A stretch of DNA of 56,220 nt from Roseibacillus sp. (GCA_002715825.1 PBAI01000025.1:1-56220), one strand, 5' to 3'. Shown: positions 34,055 through 44,058, numbered from the stretch's first letter. The notes: generated from the sequence alone by a model not told the origin. Numbers and translations are program-made.

Positions 34055-37000
34055 ATGTCGAAAGACACGTGCAGTAATTTACCACAAAAGGGTAGATCTC
34101 TCTCGCAAAGCCTCCAAGAACCCAGCCCACCCGTTCCCGATTTAAAGCAAATGAACTCCGAAAATCCAGTAATCAAAATTGCGGGTCTTGTTTCCCTTGG
34201 GATCGCTCTGGGGATCTCCCTTTACCTCGCCGGGAACTCCCTGGGGGGGGCCTCAGTAGCGGGGTGCTCAGGTGAGGGAAGCGGATGTCACAACGTCCTG
34301 TCCAGTAAATGGGCATACATTCTTGGCGTGCCGGTCAGCCTGACAGGACTACCCATCTACGGCGCTCTCCTGTTTTTCTCAATTTTTCCATCCCGTCACT
34401 CCCAACTGTTGAAGGGCACCCTTTCCGTTCTTGTGGTAGGGGCAGCTCTCTGGTTCGCCGGGGTCCAGCTCCTGATTCTCAAGTCGTTCTGTCCATGGTG
34501 CTGCACCACCCATGGATTTGCAGTTGCCGGCACATTACTTTTAGCAGTTTCCTCTCGTCAAGAGCGCGCGCCTCACAGGCTCATACTCTCAACCTCCTTC
34601 GCTCTCCCAGCTCTTGGCGGATTAATCTTTCTGCAGTTTCTGAGCTCCGCTCCGGACCAGTCGAAGCAGGCTTCTCTCGGCGATGCTGGAGCCCTTAAGG
34701 ATGAAAATAACTTCATCTCCCTGCATGGAGGTGAATTTCTGCTCAACCCTGAGGACTTTCCAGTGATTGGTTCACCTCGAGCCCGCCATACGGTCGTCGC
34801 ACTGGGAGATTACACTTGCGGGTTCTGCCGTAAGCTGCACGGACAGTTACAGCAGATTGTTTCATCTTACCCGGAAGGCGAGCTTGCAGTCATTGAACTC
34901 CCGGTCGCGCGCGACGCGAAAGCTGCTGAAATCCAGAGACTCATGCTCTCCCTCTGGAAATCTCACCCGGAAACAAAAAAGACCCTTGATACCCGGATCC
35001 ATGAACGCCGGCTCTCAATCGAGCCGGACACCATTCGGACAGCCGCTGAAGAACTTGTCGGGGCAGAGGCCGTGCGCACCGCACTTGCTGACCACGCCGC
35101 GTGGGCTGAGCAGCAGATCGAAGTTGCCTCCCAGGTTCTCAAAGCCAACAGCAAAATTACTGGTGCCCCCCACCTCCCCCAGTTGATTGCCGGTGAGGAA
35201 GTCAATATCGGAGCCTCAAAGGATTTGGAAACTTACACCGAACTTTTTGCTCGTAACTATGATCTGGCGAGTCCCGATCTAAATGCCCTCGCTCGATTCA
35301 GCAATTCTCCGAGAAATCCTGAGCCTGCTCTTGCGATTGCAACCGTGCAGGCGAATACGGAGATACTGTGGCCTACTCGAGAGCGGCAACTGGAACTTAC
35401 GCCTCGTAGCCCTGGTATTCTCTGGCCTGTCTCCAGCCTTCTCGCTCCCACGCAATTGGGGCGAAAAAAGCGGAACAAGGACAACCCACAGGTAGCAGCA
35501 GGCTACTTTGGCTGGATCCTGCGAAACTTCGAGATGCCCGGCGAAATGCTACTTGCAGACCCAGCGGCCAACCCAGATGGCGATGCCAGCCGAAACGCGC
35601 TGGAATACTGGTGCAGATTGGATCCCAAACAAAGAGACAACTCCCCGGGACTGATCCATCGCGGCAGAAATGGCAACATGGTCTACTCCCTTGAGATGCG
35701 GGACGACGACCCGGCAATCGGCGGCGTATTCCAATTCTCTGACGACCTCCATTTTACGGATACCGAGACCGTTGCCTTCTCTGAGGCAAAACCTATTGAC
35801 TCGGATCCAATGGACGGTCTTCAAACCTGGATGGCCACCGACCCTGAAGATAAACCTGGCCTCACTCGCTTCGCACGTGCAGCTCTCGAGATCGATTGGC
35901 CCTCTGATTCCGAATGCCTGCAGCAATGTGCCGCGGTCGCAGTCACCACCTGCCAGGGTGACCCCTCTCAGGTCCACGCCGTCTTTGAAGCCTGCATGGA
36001 CACGTGCTCCGGTGGTTGGTGTAACGAAATTTTTGATCCCGTCTGTGGATGCGATGGGCAAACCTACTCCAATGCCTGCGCAGCTGCTGAAGCCAACGCG
36101 AGCGTGGAATATCTTGGAGCCTGCGAGCAACCCGAGTGTTCCAGCAATGCCGACTGTGGTGATACTGAATACTGTTTCTCGCAGGAAGGCTGCGACACCC
36201 CAGGAACATGCCGGGAGAGACCCGTGTTCTGCACCCTTGAGTTCCAACCTGTCTGCGGGTGCGATGGAAACACTTACGGCAATGCCTGCGCCGCCGCAGC
36301 CGCAGGAGTCAATGTGGTCAGAGAAGGAGCCTGTTTGGCAGATGGCGGGTGCAACAGCAATGCCGACTGCAGCGATGCTGACTACTGCTTCTCCGAAGAG
36401 GGTTGCGATGTACCGGGAACCTGCCAGGAAAAACCCCAACTTTGCACCCGCGAATTCAACCCGGTCTGTGGCTGTGACGGTCGGACCTACGGGAACCCAT
36501 GCCTGGCGGCCTCTGCTGGAGTCAACGTGGTCAGCCAGGGAGCCTGCGTTGCAGAAGAACAATGCAATACCAACGCTGACTGCGATGAGGCCGATTACTG
36601 TTTTTCCGAGGAAGGATGCGACGCGCCGGGAACCTGCCGGACAAGACCGGAAATCTGTACCCTTGAAGCTCATCCGGTCTGTGGGTGTGACGGGCAAACC
36701 TACGGAAATGCATGCTTCGCCGCCGGCGCAGGGGTCAACATCGCCAGCGAGGGTGTCTGTGAGGTCGTCAACGAGTGCAATACCAACGCCGACTGCGACG
36801 ATGCCGATTACTGCTTCTCAGAGGAAGGCTGTGACGCCCCGGGAACCTGTCAGCCCAAGCCGGAGTTCTGCACCCGCGAATTCCGCCCGGTATGTGGCTG
36901 CGATGGAAGGACCTATGGAAATGCCTGTCAGGCAGCCGCAGCGGGAGTGAATGTCGTCAGTCAGGGAGCCTGCCCGGTTGAGGGCGAATGCAACACCAAC

Positions 37001-37633
37001 GCTGACTGCGGTGATGCCGATTACTGTTTCTCTGAGGAGGGCTGTGACACCCCTGGGACCTGCGAGGAAAAACCGGTGTTCTGCACGTTTGAATTCAATC
37101 CGGTCTGTGGGTGTGATGGCAACACCTACAGCAACCCATGCGTTGCTGCCTCGGCAGGAGTTAACGTGGTCAGCCAGGGAGCCTGCGTCGTGGAAGAGCC
37201 ATGCAATACAAACGCTGACTGCGACGATGCCGATTACTGCTTTTCCGAGGACGGGTGCGACGCACCGGGTATCTGCCAGACGCGACCGCAGATCTGCACC
37301 CGCGAATTCCGCCCCGTATGTGGCTGCGATGGGAGGACCTATGGAAATGCCTGTGAGGCAGCCGCAGCGGGAGTGAATGTTCGTCAGGAAGGCGCCTGTC
37401 TCAGCGAGGGTGAATGCACGAGTAACAACGACTGCCCTGGAAGTGAATACTGCCTCTTTACAAGAGGTTGCGGCGGTTCGGGATTCTGCCAATCACGCCC
37501 TGAATTCTGTCTTGCCGTGTGGGACCCTGTCTGTGGATGTGATGGAAGAACCTACGGAAATGCCTGTGAGGCAGCTGCGGCCGGTGTATCTGTTCTGAGA
37601 AGCGGAGTGTGCCTTCCAATCCGAGACCCTTAG
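34055..37633 (+). CDS. VKOR–DsbA-like–(Kazal)8 fusion protein
   Basis: 1192 aa. Residues about 40–195 form a four/five-helix VKOR domain with loop cysteines C71 and C78, conserved Ser (S84), and the active-site pair CPWC at 146–149. Next is a DsbA-like thioredoxin domain (about 225–400) with CGFC at 255–258 and a likely cis-Pro at GAP 371–373. Residues about 480–615 hold an exported-protein module with the Verrucomicrobia-type motif DPAANPDGDASRNALEYW. From 650 to the end come eight Kazal-like domains (PVCGCDGxTY) joined by seven six-Cys spacers, each 71-residue period carrying about ten cysteines. VKOR–Trx fusions introduce disulfides in exported proteins; Kazal domains often inhibit serine proteases. 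ATG 34055 is used; ATG 34151 is an alternative. No good Shine–Dalgarno is visible at either. Confidence 0.88.
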   Translation: MSKDTCSNLPQKGRSLSQSLQEPSPPVPDLKQMNSENPVIKIAGLVSLGIALGISLYLAGNSLGGASVAGCSGEGSGCHNVLSSKWAYILGVPVSLTGLPIYGALLFFSIFPSRHSQLLKGTLSVLVVGAALWFAGVQLLILKSFCPWCCTTHGFAVAGTLLLAVSSRQERAPHRLILSTSFALPALGGLIFLQFLSSAPDQSKQASLGDAGALKDENNFISLHGGEFLLNPEDFPVIGSPRARHTVVALGDYTCGFCRKLHGQLQQIVSSYPEGELAVIELPVARDAKAAEIQRLMLSLWKSHPETKKTLDTRIHERRLSIEPDTIRTAAEELVGAEAVRTALADHAAWAEQQIEVASQVLKANSKITGAPHLPQLIAGEEVNIGASKDLETYTELFARNYDLASPDLNALARFSNSPRNPEPALAIATVQANTEILWPTRERQLELTPRSPGILWPVSSLLAPTQLGRKKRNKDNPQVAAGYFGWILRNFEMPGEMLLADPAANPDGDASRNALEYWCRLDPKQRDNSPGLIHRGRNGNMVYSLEMRDDDPAIGGVFQFSDDLHFTDTETVAFSEAKPIDSDPMDGLQTWMATDPEDKPGLTRFARAALEIDWPSDSECLQQCAAVAVTTCQGDPSQVHAVFEACMDTCSGGWCNEIFDPVCGCDGQTYSNACAAAEANASVEYLGACEQPECSSNADCGDTEYCFSQEGCDTPGTCRERPVFCTLEFQPVCGCDGNTYGNACAAAAAGVNVVREGACLADGGCNSNADCSDADYCFSEEGCDVPGTCQEKPQLCTREFNPVCGCDGRTYGNPCLAASAGVNVVSQGACVAEEQCNTNADCDEADYCFSEEGCDAPGTCRTRPEICTLEAHPVCGCDGQTYGNACFAAGAGVNIASEGVCEVVNECNTNADCDDADYCFSEEGCDAPGTCQPKPEFCTREFRPVCGCDGRTYGNACQAAAAGVNVVSQGACPVEGECNTNADCGDADYCFSEEGCDTPGTCEEKPVFCTFEFNPVCGCDGNTYSNPCVAASAGVNVVSQGACVVEEPCNTNADCDDADYCFSEDGCDAPGICQTRPQICTREFRPVCGCDGRTYGNACEAAAAGVNVRQEGACLSEGECTSNNDCPGSEYCLFTRGCGGSGFCQSRPEFCLAVWDPVCGCDGRTYGNACEAAAAGVSVLRSGVCLPIRDP
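36005..37612 (+). repeat. In-frame 213-bp tandem repeat (eight Kazal-like units)
   Basis: The codon for the Pro of PVCGCDG begins at 36038, 36248, 36461, 36674, 36887, 37100, 37313 and 37526. The first interval is 210 bases and the next six are exactly 213, that is 71 codons. Units 5 and 7 are almost identical over about 75 bases around their Kazal motifs, and units 3 and 6 share the NPC variant and the following VNVVSQGAC stretch. This mosaic suggests recent duplication or exchange between units. Confidence 0.92.
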
Positions 37634-37671
37634 GACCGGAGCCTTGCGCCTGACCCCCCTGAAGATTTTTC

Positions 37672-39072
37672 TCAGGACCCCAAGGCTTTCAGAACGCCAT
37701 CGAGGCTTTCCTGCGCATCCCCGAAGAGCATTTGTGTGTTTTCCCTGAAGAACAACGGATTCTCAACCCCTGCGTAACCCGTGGCCATGGAGCGCTTTAA
37801 AACAATCGTGTGACGACCCCTCCAGCATTCCAGAACAGGCATGCCCGCGATCGGGCTGTCAGGCTCATCGAGAGCAGAGGGGTTAACGATGTCGTTTGCC
37901 CCGATGACGACTGAAACGTCAACATCAGGGAAGTCCTCATTAATCTCGTCCATTTCGAAAACGATATCGTAGGGCACCTTGGCCTCTGCAAGGAGGACGT
38001 TCATGTGGCCGGGCATACGGCCCGCTACGGGGTGAATTCCGAAACGAACGTTCACTCCCTTCGCCCGCAGAACTTTCGTCATCTCGTTGACAGTGTGTTG
38101 CGCCTGAGCGACCGCCATGCCATAGCCAGGAATAATCATTACTTCCTTGGCCTCCCTCATGAGCTCCGCTGTCTCCTCTGAGGTAATGGCCACGGCTTCA
38201 CCCTGCTCTCCTTCAGAGCTTTTAGCAGCGGCACCCCCGCTACTGCCAAATCCACCTGCTATCACCGATAGAAACTTCCGATTCATCGCCCTGCACATGA
38301 TATAGCTGAGAATCGCTCCACTGGACCCAACCAGTGCTCCCACAACAATGAGGAGATCATTCTTAAGCATGAACCCGGTAGCTGCCGCGGCCCATCCCGA
38401 GTAGCTGTTCAACATGGAAACAACCACCGGCATATCTGCCCCACCAATCGCCATCACCATGTGCACCCCAAAAATCAGCGCAATGACAGTCATGATCACG
38501 AGCGGGCTCAGTCCCCCACCCTCGGCCGACTGCTCGACAAACGAAATACCCACCACGATCGTCACGATCAGCAACCCCAGATTAAGCCAATGCCTTGCGG
38601 GTAGCATAAGAGGCTTTCCCCCGATCTTTCCACTCAACTTGCCAAAGGCGATAACCGAACCTGAGAACGTTACCGCACCTATGAGGATCCCAAGATAAAT
38701 CTCAATATCATGAATCGTTTTCTCAGCTCCTTGATAATGCTGACCGTCAGGATCGAGATAGGTTGCATACCCTACCAAGGCAGCAGCCAGCCCTACTAGG
38801 CTGTGAAGAATCGCCACCAGTTCCGGCATCTGCGTCATCTGGACCCGCCGGGCGAGAACAAATCCCACCACGCCGCCTAGCGACAGCGTTCCAACAAGAA
38901 CAGCGTAGTTCCCCTTGATGCCAGCAACCGCGGCAATCAGCGCAATGGCCATACCCAGCATACCGTAAAAATTTCCCCGGCGTGCGGTCTCTTGATTACT
39001 CAGCCCTCCCAACGCGAGGATGAAGAGAATAATTGCTCCAAGATAGGCAGCGTCTGCAATTTGGTCAGTCAT
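37672..39072 (-). CDS. pntB: NAD(P) transhydrogenase subunit beta
   Basis: 466 aa, the usual length. About eight or nine transmembrane helices fill residues 1–265, starting [20 protein letters not shown], followed by the soluble NADP(H)-binding domain III. That domain shows [11 protein letters not shown], the [20 protein letters not shown] stretch and [12 protein letters not shown]. Together with PntA it couples hydride transfer between NADH and NADP+ to proton flow across the inner membrane, supplying NADPH. It lies 19 bases downstream of pntA on the same strand. It converges with the VKOR–Kazal gene, leaving only 38 bases between stops, where an imperfect hairpin (CCTGA/TCAGG) may serve both directions. 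Confidence 0.96.
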   Translation of the reverse strand: MTDQIADAAYLGAIILFILALGGLSNQETARRGNFYGMLGMAIALIAAVAGIKGNYAVLVGTLSLGGVVGFVLARRVQMTQMPELVAILHSLVGLAAALVGYATYLDPDGQHYQGAEKTIHDIEIYLGILIGAVTFSGSVIAFGKLSGKIGGKPLMLPARHWLNLGLLIVTIVVGISFVEQSAEGGGLSPLVIMTVIALIFGVHMVMAIGGADMPVVVSMLNSYSGWAAAATGFMLKNDLLIVVGALVGSSGAILSYIMCRAMNRKFLSVIAGGFGSSGGAAAKSSEGEQGEAVAITSEETAELMREAKEVMIIPGYGMAVAQAQHTVNEMTKVLRAKGVNVRFGIHPVAGRMPGHMNVLLAEAKVPYDIVFEMDEINEDFPDVDVSVVIGANDIVNPSALDEPDSPIAGMPVLECWRGRHTIVLKRSMATGYAGVENPLFFRENTQMLFGDAQESLDGVLKALGS

Positions 39073-39091
39073 TTCCTTTTCCGGTTAGAGG

Positions 39092-40645
39092 CTAGTCCTT
39101 ACGAAACATCTCAAGCATCCGATGAGTCACAGCGAACCCTCCAACGATATTGATTGCCGTAATCAGGATAGCGACCGCAGCCAACCAGACGATTGCAGGC
39201 GCCTCCTTTGAGATCTGCATGAGCGCTCCAATGATGATGATACTACTGATTGCATTCGTGACACTCATCAGCGGCGTATGCAACGCCGGGCTCACATTCC
39301 AAATCACCATGTAGCCGACGAAGCAGGCTAGAACAAATACCGTAAAATGCTCCATGAAAGAAGATGGAGCAAAAGCACCGACTCCAGCGAGGGCGCCCCC
39401 CGCTAGGAGAAGCGGCATCAGGAATCCGAGGATCGAGCGCTTTGCTGCAGGCACTACCGGAGCCGCTTGATGCGGTTCCTCGATCTTTTTTTCCCTCGCG
39501 GGAGCTGCGGAAAGCTTTGGAGCAGGAGGCGGCCAGGTAACCTCTCCTTCCTTGATGACAGTTGCACCCCGGATGACCTCATCCTCCATGTTCACATTGA
39601 CAGTCCCATCCTTTTCCGGACTCAGATCGGTCAACATATGTCGGAGATTGGTCCCATAGAGCTGACTGGACTGAGCAGCCAACCGACTGGGAAGATCAGT
39701 GTAGCCTACCAGACTGACTCCGTGTTTCACCACCACTTTACCTGCCTCTGAGAGCTCGCAGTTGCCACCCTGTTCGGTGGCGAGATCAACGATGACGCTA
39801 CCCTCCCTCATCAACTCAACCATATCAGCGAGGATCAGCTTTGGCGCCGGCTTCCCGGGAATCAGCGCTGTAGTAATAATGATGTCCACCTCTTGAGCCT
39901 GCTCACGGAAGAGAGCCATCTCTGCCTCAATAAAGGCCTCGCTCATGACCTTGGCGTAACCTCCCTCGCCGGACCCATCCTCCTCATCTTCAAAATCAAG
40001 CATGAGGAAATCAGCATCCATGCTCTCTACCTGCTCTTTCACCTCCGGCCGCGTATCAAAGGCTCGGACAATAGCTCCCATGCTGCGGGCGGCTCCAATC
40101 GCTGCAAGGCCTGCAACTCCAGCGCCGATCACCAGCACCTTGGCAGGAGGAACCTTACCCGCGGCGGTAATCTGACCGGTGAAAAATCTCCCGAAATGCT
40201 GCGCTGCCTCAACCACAGCGCGGTAGCCTGCAATGTTAGCCATCGAGCTCAGAGCATCCAGTTTCTGCGCGCGGGAAATCCTCGGCACACTGTCCATCGC
40301 CAACACCGTGGCTCCGGTCGCAGCGAGTGCGTCCATCAGCTTCTCGTTTTGGGCCGGCCAGATAAAACTCACCAGGATTTTTCCCGGGGAAAGGAGTCCG
40401 ACTTCCTCATCTTCAGGCGCTCGCACCTTGAAAATGATGTCTGAGGACGACCAGAGATCCTCCGCTTTCTCGATAATCTGAACCCCTGCGTCCCGATAGG
40501 TTTGGTCAGGAAAACTGGCCGCCTCTCCGGCTCCCTGCTCAATAGCAACTGTAAATCCAAGTTTCTGGAGGTGCTGCGCAACATCCGGGGTGGTGGCGAC
40601 CCGGCATTCTCCCTCATATATCTCGTTCGGAATCCCGATTTGCAT
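39092..40645 (-). CDS. pntA: NAD(P) transhydrogenase subunit alpha (one-piece)
   Basis: 517 aa from ATG 40645 (MQIGIPNEI...). The frame could be extended to a TTG at 40666, but the family start fits the ATG, with GAGG about 12 bases upstream. Domain I (NAD-binding) carries [19 protein letters not shown] and the dinucleotide motif [14 protein letters not shown] Pro/Ala-rich linker (about 395–430) joins it to a C-terminal domain of four predicted helices, so the PntAA and PntAB parts are a single chain as in Escherichia coli rather than split as in Rhodospirillum. It pairs with pntB downstream. An acidic insertion ([13 protein letters not shown]) sits where related proteins vary. Confidence 0.96.
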   Translation of the reverse strand: MQIGIPNEIYEGECRVATTPDVAQHLQKLGFTVAIEQGAGEAASFPDQTYRDAGVQIIEKAEDLWSSSDIIFKVRAPEDEEVGLLSPGKILVSFIWPAQNEKLMDALAATGATVLAMDSVPRISRAQKLDALSSMANIAGYRAVVEAAQHFGRFFTGQITAAGKVPPAKVLVIGAGVAGLAAIGAARSMGAIVRAFDTRPEVKEQVESMDADFLMLDFEDEEDGSGEGGYAKVMSEAFIEAEMALFREQAQEVDIIITTALIPGKPAPKLILADMVELMREGSVIVDLATEQGGNCELSEAGKVVVKHGVSLVGYTDLPSRLAAQSSQLYGTNLRHMLTDLSPEKDGTVNVNMEDEVIRGATVIKEGEVTWPPPAPKLSAAPAREKKIEEPHQAAPVVPAAKRSILGFLMPLLLAGGALAGVGAFAPSSFMEHFTVFVLACFVGYMVIWNVSPALHTPLMSVTNAISSIIIIGALMQISKEAPAIVWLAAVAILITAINIVGGFAVTHRMLEMFRKD

Positions 40646-40984
40646 CTGATGACAGGCCTCGGCCAATCAAATGCCGAGGGGGGCGGGACCTTAAAGCGAA
40701 AACGCTGCTTTTCAAGCGCGATCGCGAAGCCATCCCCTTAAAGCAGGCCCAAAAGGTAGCAACGCACACTCAACTGACTGTCATCGGAGGTCGCCCAACC
40801 TGAACCCACCGACTTATACACAAGTTATCAAGATCGCTCACGAATCGAGGCCCGGGGACGGACGCTGCATAGTATTGCCATCGAATATCGCATCTTTGCG
40901 TGGCTCCCGTGGTTGGAGTTTGCATCCTTGCCTCCAAGGCGCGATAACCTCCGTGTTCCAATTGTAGTCCCATAAGAAATTTAC
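40646..40984. other. Divergent intergenic region
   Basis: 339 bases between pntA (-) and a Tat-exported oxidoreductase (+), presumably with both promoters. I see no RNA gene, strong hairpin or convincing small ORF. A GCGATCGC palindrome near 40722 is the only notable short motif. Confidence 0.45.
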
Positions 40985-42313
40985 ATGAGCACGAAGCAAA
41001 CGAGACGGAGTTTTCTCCAGAAATCAACTGCCGCCGGCGCTGCCGTCGGCTTCCCCACCGTCATCCCCTCCAGCGCCCTCGGCAAAGATGGAAATACCGC
41101 GCCCAGCGAGCGGGTAGTGATGGGCTTTATCGGTATCGGCAACCGGGGCCTTGGCGTAATGCAGGCCCATATCAATCACAAGGACGTTCAAGGTGTCGCG
41201 GTTTCTGACTGTCACAAGAACCACACAGACCGCAACCGCAGGTGTGGATCAGAGGGTGGCAAGGAAGCCGTAGACAAGAAATACGGCAACAAGGACTGCA
41301 AGGCCTACTTTGATTATCGTGAACTGTGCGCCCGCGACGACATCGACGCCGTAATGGTCGCCACTCCAGACCACTGGCATGGACTTATCTGCATGGAGGC
41401 CCTTCGCAACGGCAAGGACGTCTACTGCGAAAAACCCGTCACTCACTTCCATGCGGAAGGTAAAGCCATCCATGAAACCGTCGCGAAGCACAAGCGCATC
41501 TTCCAAGTCGGATCCCAGCAGCGCTCAGACTGGAACTTTCGTCAGGCAGTGGAGATCGTGCGCAACGGACTCATCGGCAAGGTCACCAACGTGGAAGTCG
41601 GACTCCCCGGAGGCAAAACCGGCCCCGATCGTGATCCGACCCTGAAAGATGCTCCTGAAGGATACGACCGCTGGTGCGGACCGAGCCCGGTTCTTCCTTA
41701 CATGGAGGCTCGTCACCACTGGTCATGGCGCTGGCACACCAACTACGGACGCGGCCAGCTCATGGACTGGATCGGTCACCACAACGACATCGCCCACTGG
41801 GGTCTTGGACTTGAGGCTACTGGCGGCGGCGGCGGACCGGTAAGCGTGGAGGCAAAGAACTGGGACTTCTCGAAGACCCCGGACATCTACGATACTGCTT
41901 GGCAATATGATGTCATCTCGAAGTATCCCAACGATATCGAGGTCAAAATGTCCTCCCGTATCGGTGGTGGCTGCAAGTGGATTGGCACCGATGGCTGGGT
42001 CTGGGTTAATCGTGGCCGCCTCGACGCCTCAAACAAGGAATGGATCAAGAAAGGCTTCAGCGCTGGAAAATGGAAGGGCTACAAATCGCCCGGCCATCAG
42101 AGAAACTTCATTGATTGCGTGAAGTCCCGAAAGGAAACGGTAGCACCGGCAGAGAACGCTCACCGCGCGATTACGCCCGGCCACATCGCCTACGTTTCCC
42201 ATGAAATCGGTCGTGCTATCAAATGGGATCCTAAGAAGGAGGCCGTCATTGGTGATGACAAGGCTCACAAGATTCTCTACTCCCTGCCCTACCGGGGGGA
42301 CTGGAAACTCTAG
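40985..42313 (+). CDS. Gfo/Idh/MocA oxidoreductase, Tat-exported
   Basis: 442 aa. The twin-arginine signal (TRRSFLQKSTAAGAAVG) is followed by a Rossmann domain with GFIGIGNRGLG, the ATPDHWHG stretch and the catalytic-type lysine in CEKPVTH. The C-terminal domain has the HHWSWRWHTNYGRGQLMDWIGHH segment common in exported PVC members. It differs enough from the protein at 16065 to be a separate subfamily. Predicted NAD(P)-dependent oxidoreductase on a sugar-like substrate in the periplasm. It is a stand-alone transcription unit: a long divergent region lies upstream and a very strong terminator downstream. Confidence 0.92.
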   Translation: MSTKQTRRSFLQKSTAAGAAVGFPTVIPSSALGKDGNTAPSERVVMGFIGIGNRGLGVMQAHINHKDVQGVAVSDCHKNHTDRNRRCGSEGGKEAVDKKYGNKDCKAYFDYRELCARDDIDAVMVATPDHWHGLICMEALRNGKDVYCEKPVTHFHAEGKAIHETVAKHKRIFQVGSQQRSDWNFRQAVEIVRNGLIGKVTNVEVGLPGGKTGPDRDPTLKDAPEGYDRWCGPSPVLPYMEARHHWSWRWHTNYGRGQLMDWIGHHNDIAHWGLGLEATGGGGGPVSVEAKNWDFSKTPDIYDTAWQYDVISKYPNDIEVKMSSRIGGGCKWIGTDGWVWVNRGRLDASNKEWIKKGFSAGKWKGYKSPGHQRNFIDCVKSRKETVAPAENAHRAITPGHIAYVSHEIGRAIKWDPKKEAVIGDDKAHKILYSLPYRGDWKL

Positions 42314-42362
42314 GAATTGATCCCTCCAAGTAGCAGGAATTTCTTCCCTGCTCCAAAGCTCT

Positions 42363-42396
42363 GGGCCCGCCTGCGAAATGCAGGCGGGCCCTTTTT
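42363..42396 (+). terminator. Very strong intrinsic terminator
   Basis: A perfect 12-bp GC-rich stem, GGGCCCGCCTGC pairing with GCAGGCGGGCCC around loop GAAAT, followed immediately by TTTTT. It ends the oxidoreductase transcript and insulates the block beginning at 42565. Confidence 0.97.
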
Positions 42397-42564
42397 AGAG
42401 ACGTCGATCAGGTTAGAATCCAGCATAAGGCATCGCCCTATGCGCAGATTTTTTGTTCCACTGCCATAGGTTCGGGAGACCCTCTGATACCTGCTCCCAT
42501 CCAGTTCTTTTCTGGTTGGCGTGGAGGTCGACAGCAGGAAAACTACACGGTAACCCATTCCCTC

Positions 42565-44058
42565 ATGTTCCTCCGACACGGCGCACTCTACATGCTCATG
42601 GCTCTGGCCGCAATCGAGGCTGACGATAACACTGATCGCCACCGGATTAAACCTCGCTCCGTCGACAATGCTGGAACAAAACCTCCTGTCCCGAAATGGT
42701 CAGAACTGATACGGATTCATGACCCCGGCTCGCGAAATGATCGATGGGCCGCACGAGACCTTGACGATTCTCACTGGGAGATCATGAATCTCCCAACACA
42801 CTGGGAAAGCGCGGGACTTCCCGGGTTTGATGGCGTGGTCTGGTTTCGTCGCACAGTTGAAGTGCCGGCTCTGATGGCGAACGGCGAGGCCACTCTCGAG
42901 CTGGGTGCAATCGACGATATGGATGTAACGTGGATCAACGGCAAAAGGGTTGGGGGCTACGAACAGCCAGGAGACCATTTTACCCCCCGCTCCTATAAAC
43001 TGGGTCGGGATACTCTTAAGCAAGGCAGAAATACGATCACTGTCCGTGTATTCGACCACGGGCATGGAGGAGGCATCGCACAGACCCACGGAAAACTTCA
43101 ACTTAGTGGAAGCGGCACAAATATTCCCCTGACTGGCCCATGGCGTTACAAGGTTGGCGCAAGCTTGCAGCTGCTAGTTGCCCCCGGGAAACCCTTCTCG
43201 GATCCTCGTTCTGACAGTCCGTTCGGGAAAGAGTTTAATATCAGCGCCAACGATGTCGTAGCACTTGCTGGCGGCACGAACATCGTCAAGCAGTTTGAGT
43301 CTGGATTTCTTGAGACTCTCCTCACTATCAGCTCTTCCGAGCGTGCGTATTTCCGCGATATGGCCTGGCAGGCGGACACCGTTTACCTACAGCAGCGTCC
43401 AAGGAATTTTGGTTCACATCTCGATATGCTCCGGCGCATGGGGGCAAGTATCATCATTGCCAATTTCGGACAGGTTGAGGCTCTAGATGGGACTACCCAT
43501 CTTCCTCAGTTCTTGGAGGCCTACGAAGAACTTCTTGATCAGTTCGAACAATGCACTCGCCGTATTGTGCTGGTCTCGCCGCACCAGTTCGAAAAACACA
43601 AGGACCCTCTCCTTCCTGACCTGAGCCTGCGAAATGGGGATATAGCCGCCTACAGCGAGGGTATCCGCCAACTTGCCATGCGAAGAGAATATCTTTACGT
43701 CGACCTTTCCCAAATCGACTCCTCAGGCTGGACGAGCAGCAGTAGCCAGCTTAATGCCGAGGGTCAGTGGCGCTGGGCGCAAAATGTCGCAGCACGATTG
43801 ACCGGAAAGACGACGGGGGTACGGACCAGACACTTCGAGCTTTTGCGTCAGCAAATCAGCCAAAAGAATGTTCTGTGGCGTCAGCACTGGAGACCTACCA
43901 ATTGGTCTTTTCTCTACGGCAACCGGCAGCAGGTAGCCAGCAGCAAGGATCACCGCCCGGGGCAACCTCGCTGGTTCCCGGAAGAAGTCAGGGCCATCAT
44001 CCCTCTCATCGAGAAGGCTGAAGAAAGAATCTGGAAAATGAGAACCCCTTCCCGATGA
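42565..44058 (+). CDS. GH2-like sugar-binding domain plus degenerate SGNH protein
   Basis: 497 aa. A short hydrophobic N-terminus may be a signal peptide. Residues about 45–190 resemble the jelly-roll domain of GH2 enzymes (WFRRTVEVP, DDMDVTWINGKRVGG, GRNTITVRVFD). The second half (about 215–410) has the layout of the SGNH-hydrolase domain common in PVC proteins, but the catalytic blocks are altered. The block I serine motif reads ALAGGTNIV, block III reads FGQVEAL without Asn, and the terminal Asp-His block reads SSQLNAEGQW. It is therefore probably a non-catalytic binding or structural protein. Its stop overlaps the ATG of the 999-aa heme protein by 4 bases, so the two are translationally coupled and probably interact. 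Confidence 0.8.
   Translation: MFLRHGALYMLMALAAIEADDNTDRHRIKPRSVDNAGTKPPVPKWSELIRIHDPGSRNDRWAARDLDDSHWEIMNLPTHWESAGLPGFDGVVWFRRTVEVPALMANGEATLELGAIDDMDVTWINGKRVGGYEQPGDHFTPRSYKLGRDTLKQGRNTITVRVFDHGHGGGIAQTHGKLQLSGSGTNIPLTGPWRYKVGASLQLLVAPGKPFSDPRSDSPFGKEFNISANDVVALAGGTNIVKQFESGFLETLLTISSSERAYFRDMAWQADTVYLQQRPRNFGSHLDMLRRMGASIIIANFGQVEALDGTTHLPQFLEAYEELLDQFEQCTRRIVLVSPHQFEKHKDPLLPDLSLRNGDIAAYSEGIRQLAMRREYLYVDLSQIDSSGWTSSSSQLNAEGQWRWAQNVAARLTGKTTGVRTRHFELLRQQISQKNVLWRQHWRPTNWSFLYGNRQQVASSKDHRPGQPRWFPEEVRAIIPLIEKAEERIWKMRTPSR

Noticed and set aside
35549-36697. 382-codon open frame on the minus strand across the Kazal array
   Set aside because: It mirrors the tandem repeat and codon bias of the plus-strand gene; its protein is low-complexity and matches no family.
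36005-37612. Regular repeats as a possible CRISPR array
   Set aside because: The 213-base period is in frame, encodes Kazal-like domains and has no short direct repeat with unique spacers.
37634-37671. Bidirectional terminator between the VKOR–Kazal gene and pntB
   Set aside because: Only a 5-bp CCTGA/TCAGG stem with a 9-base loop; the T run sits in the loop rather than after the stem.
42565-44058. Active SGNH/GDSL esterase
   Set aside because: Ser, Asn and Asp-His blocks all appear substituted, so I list it as a degenerate domain.
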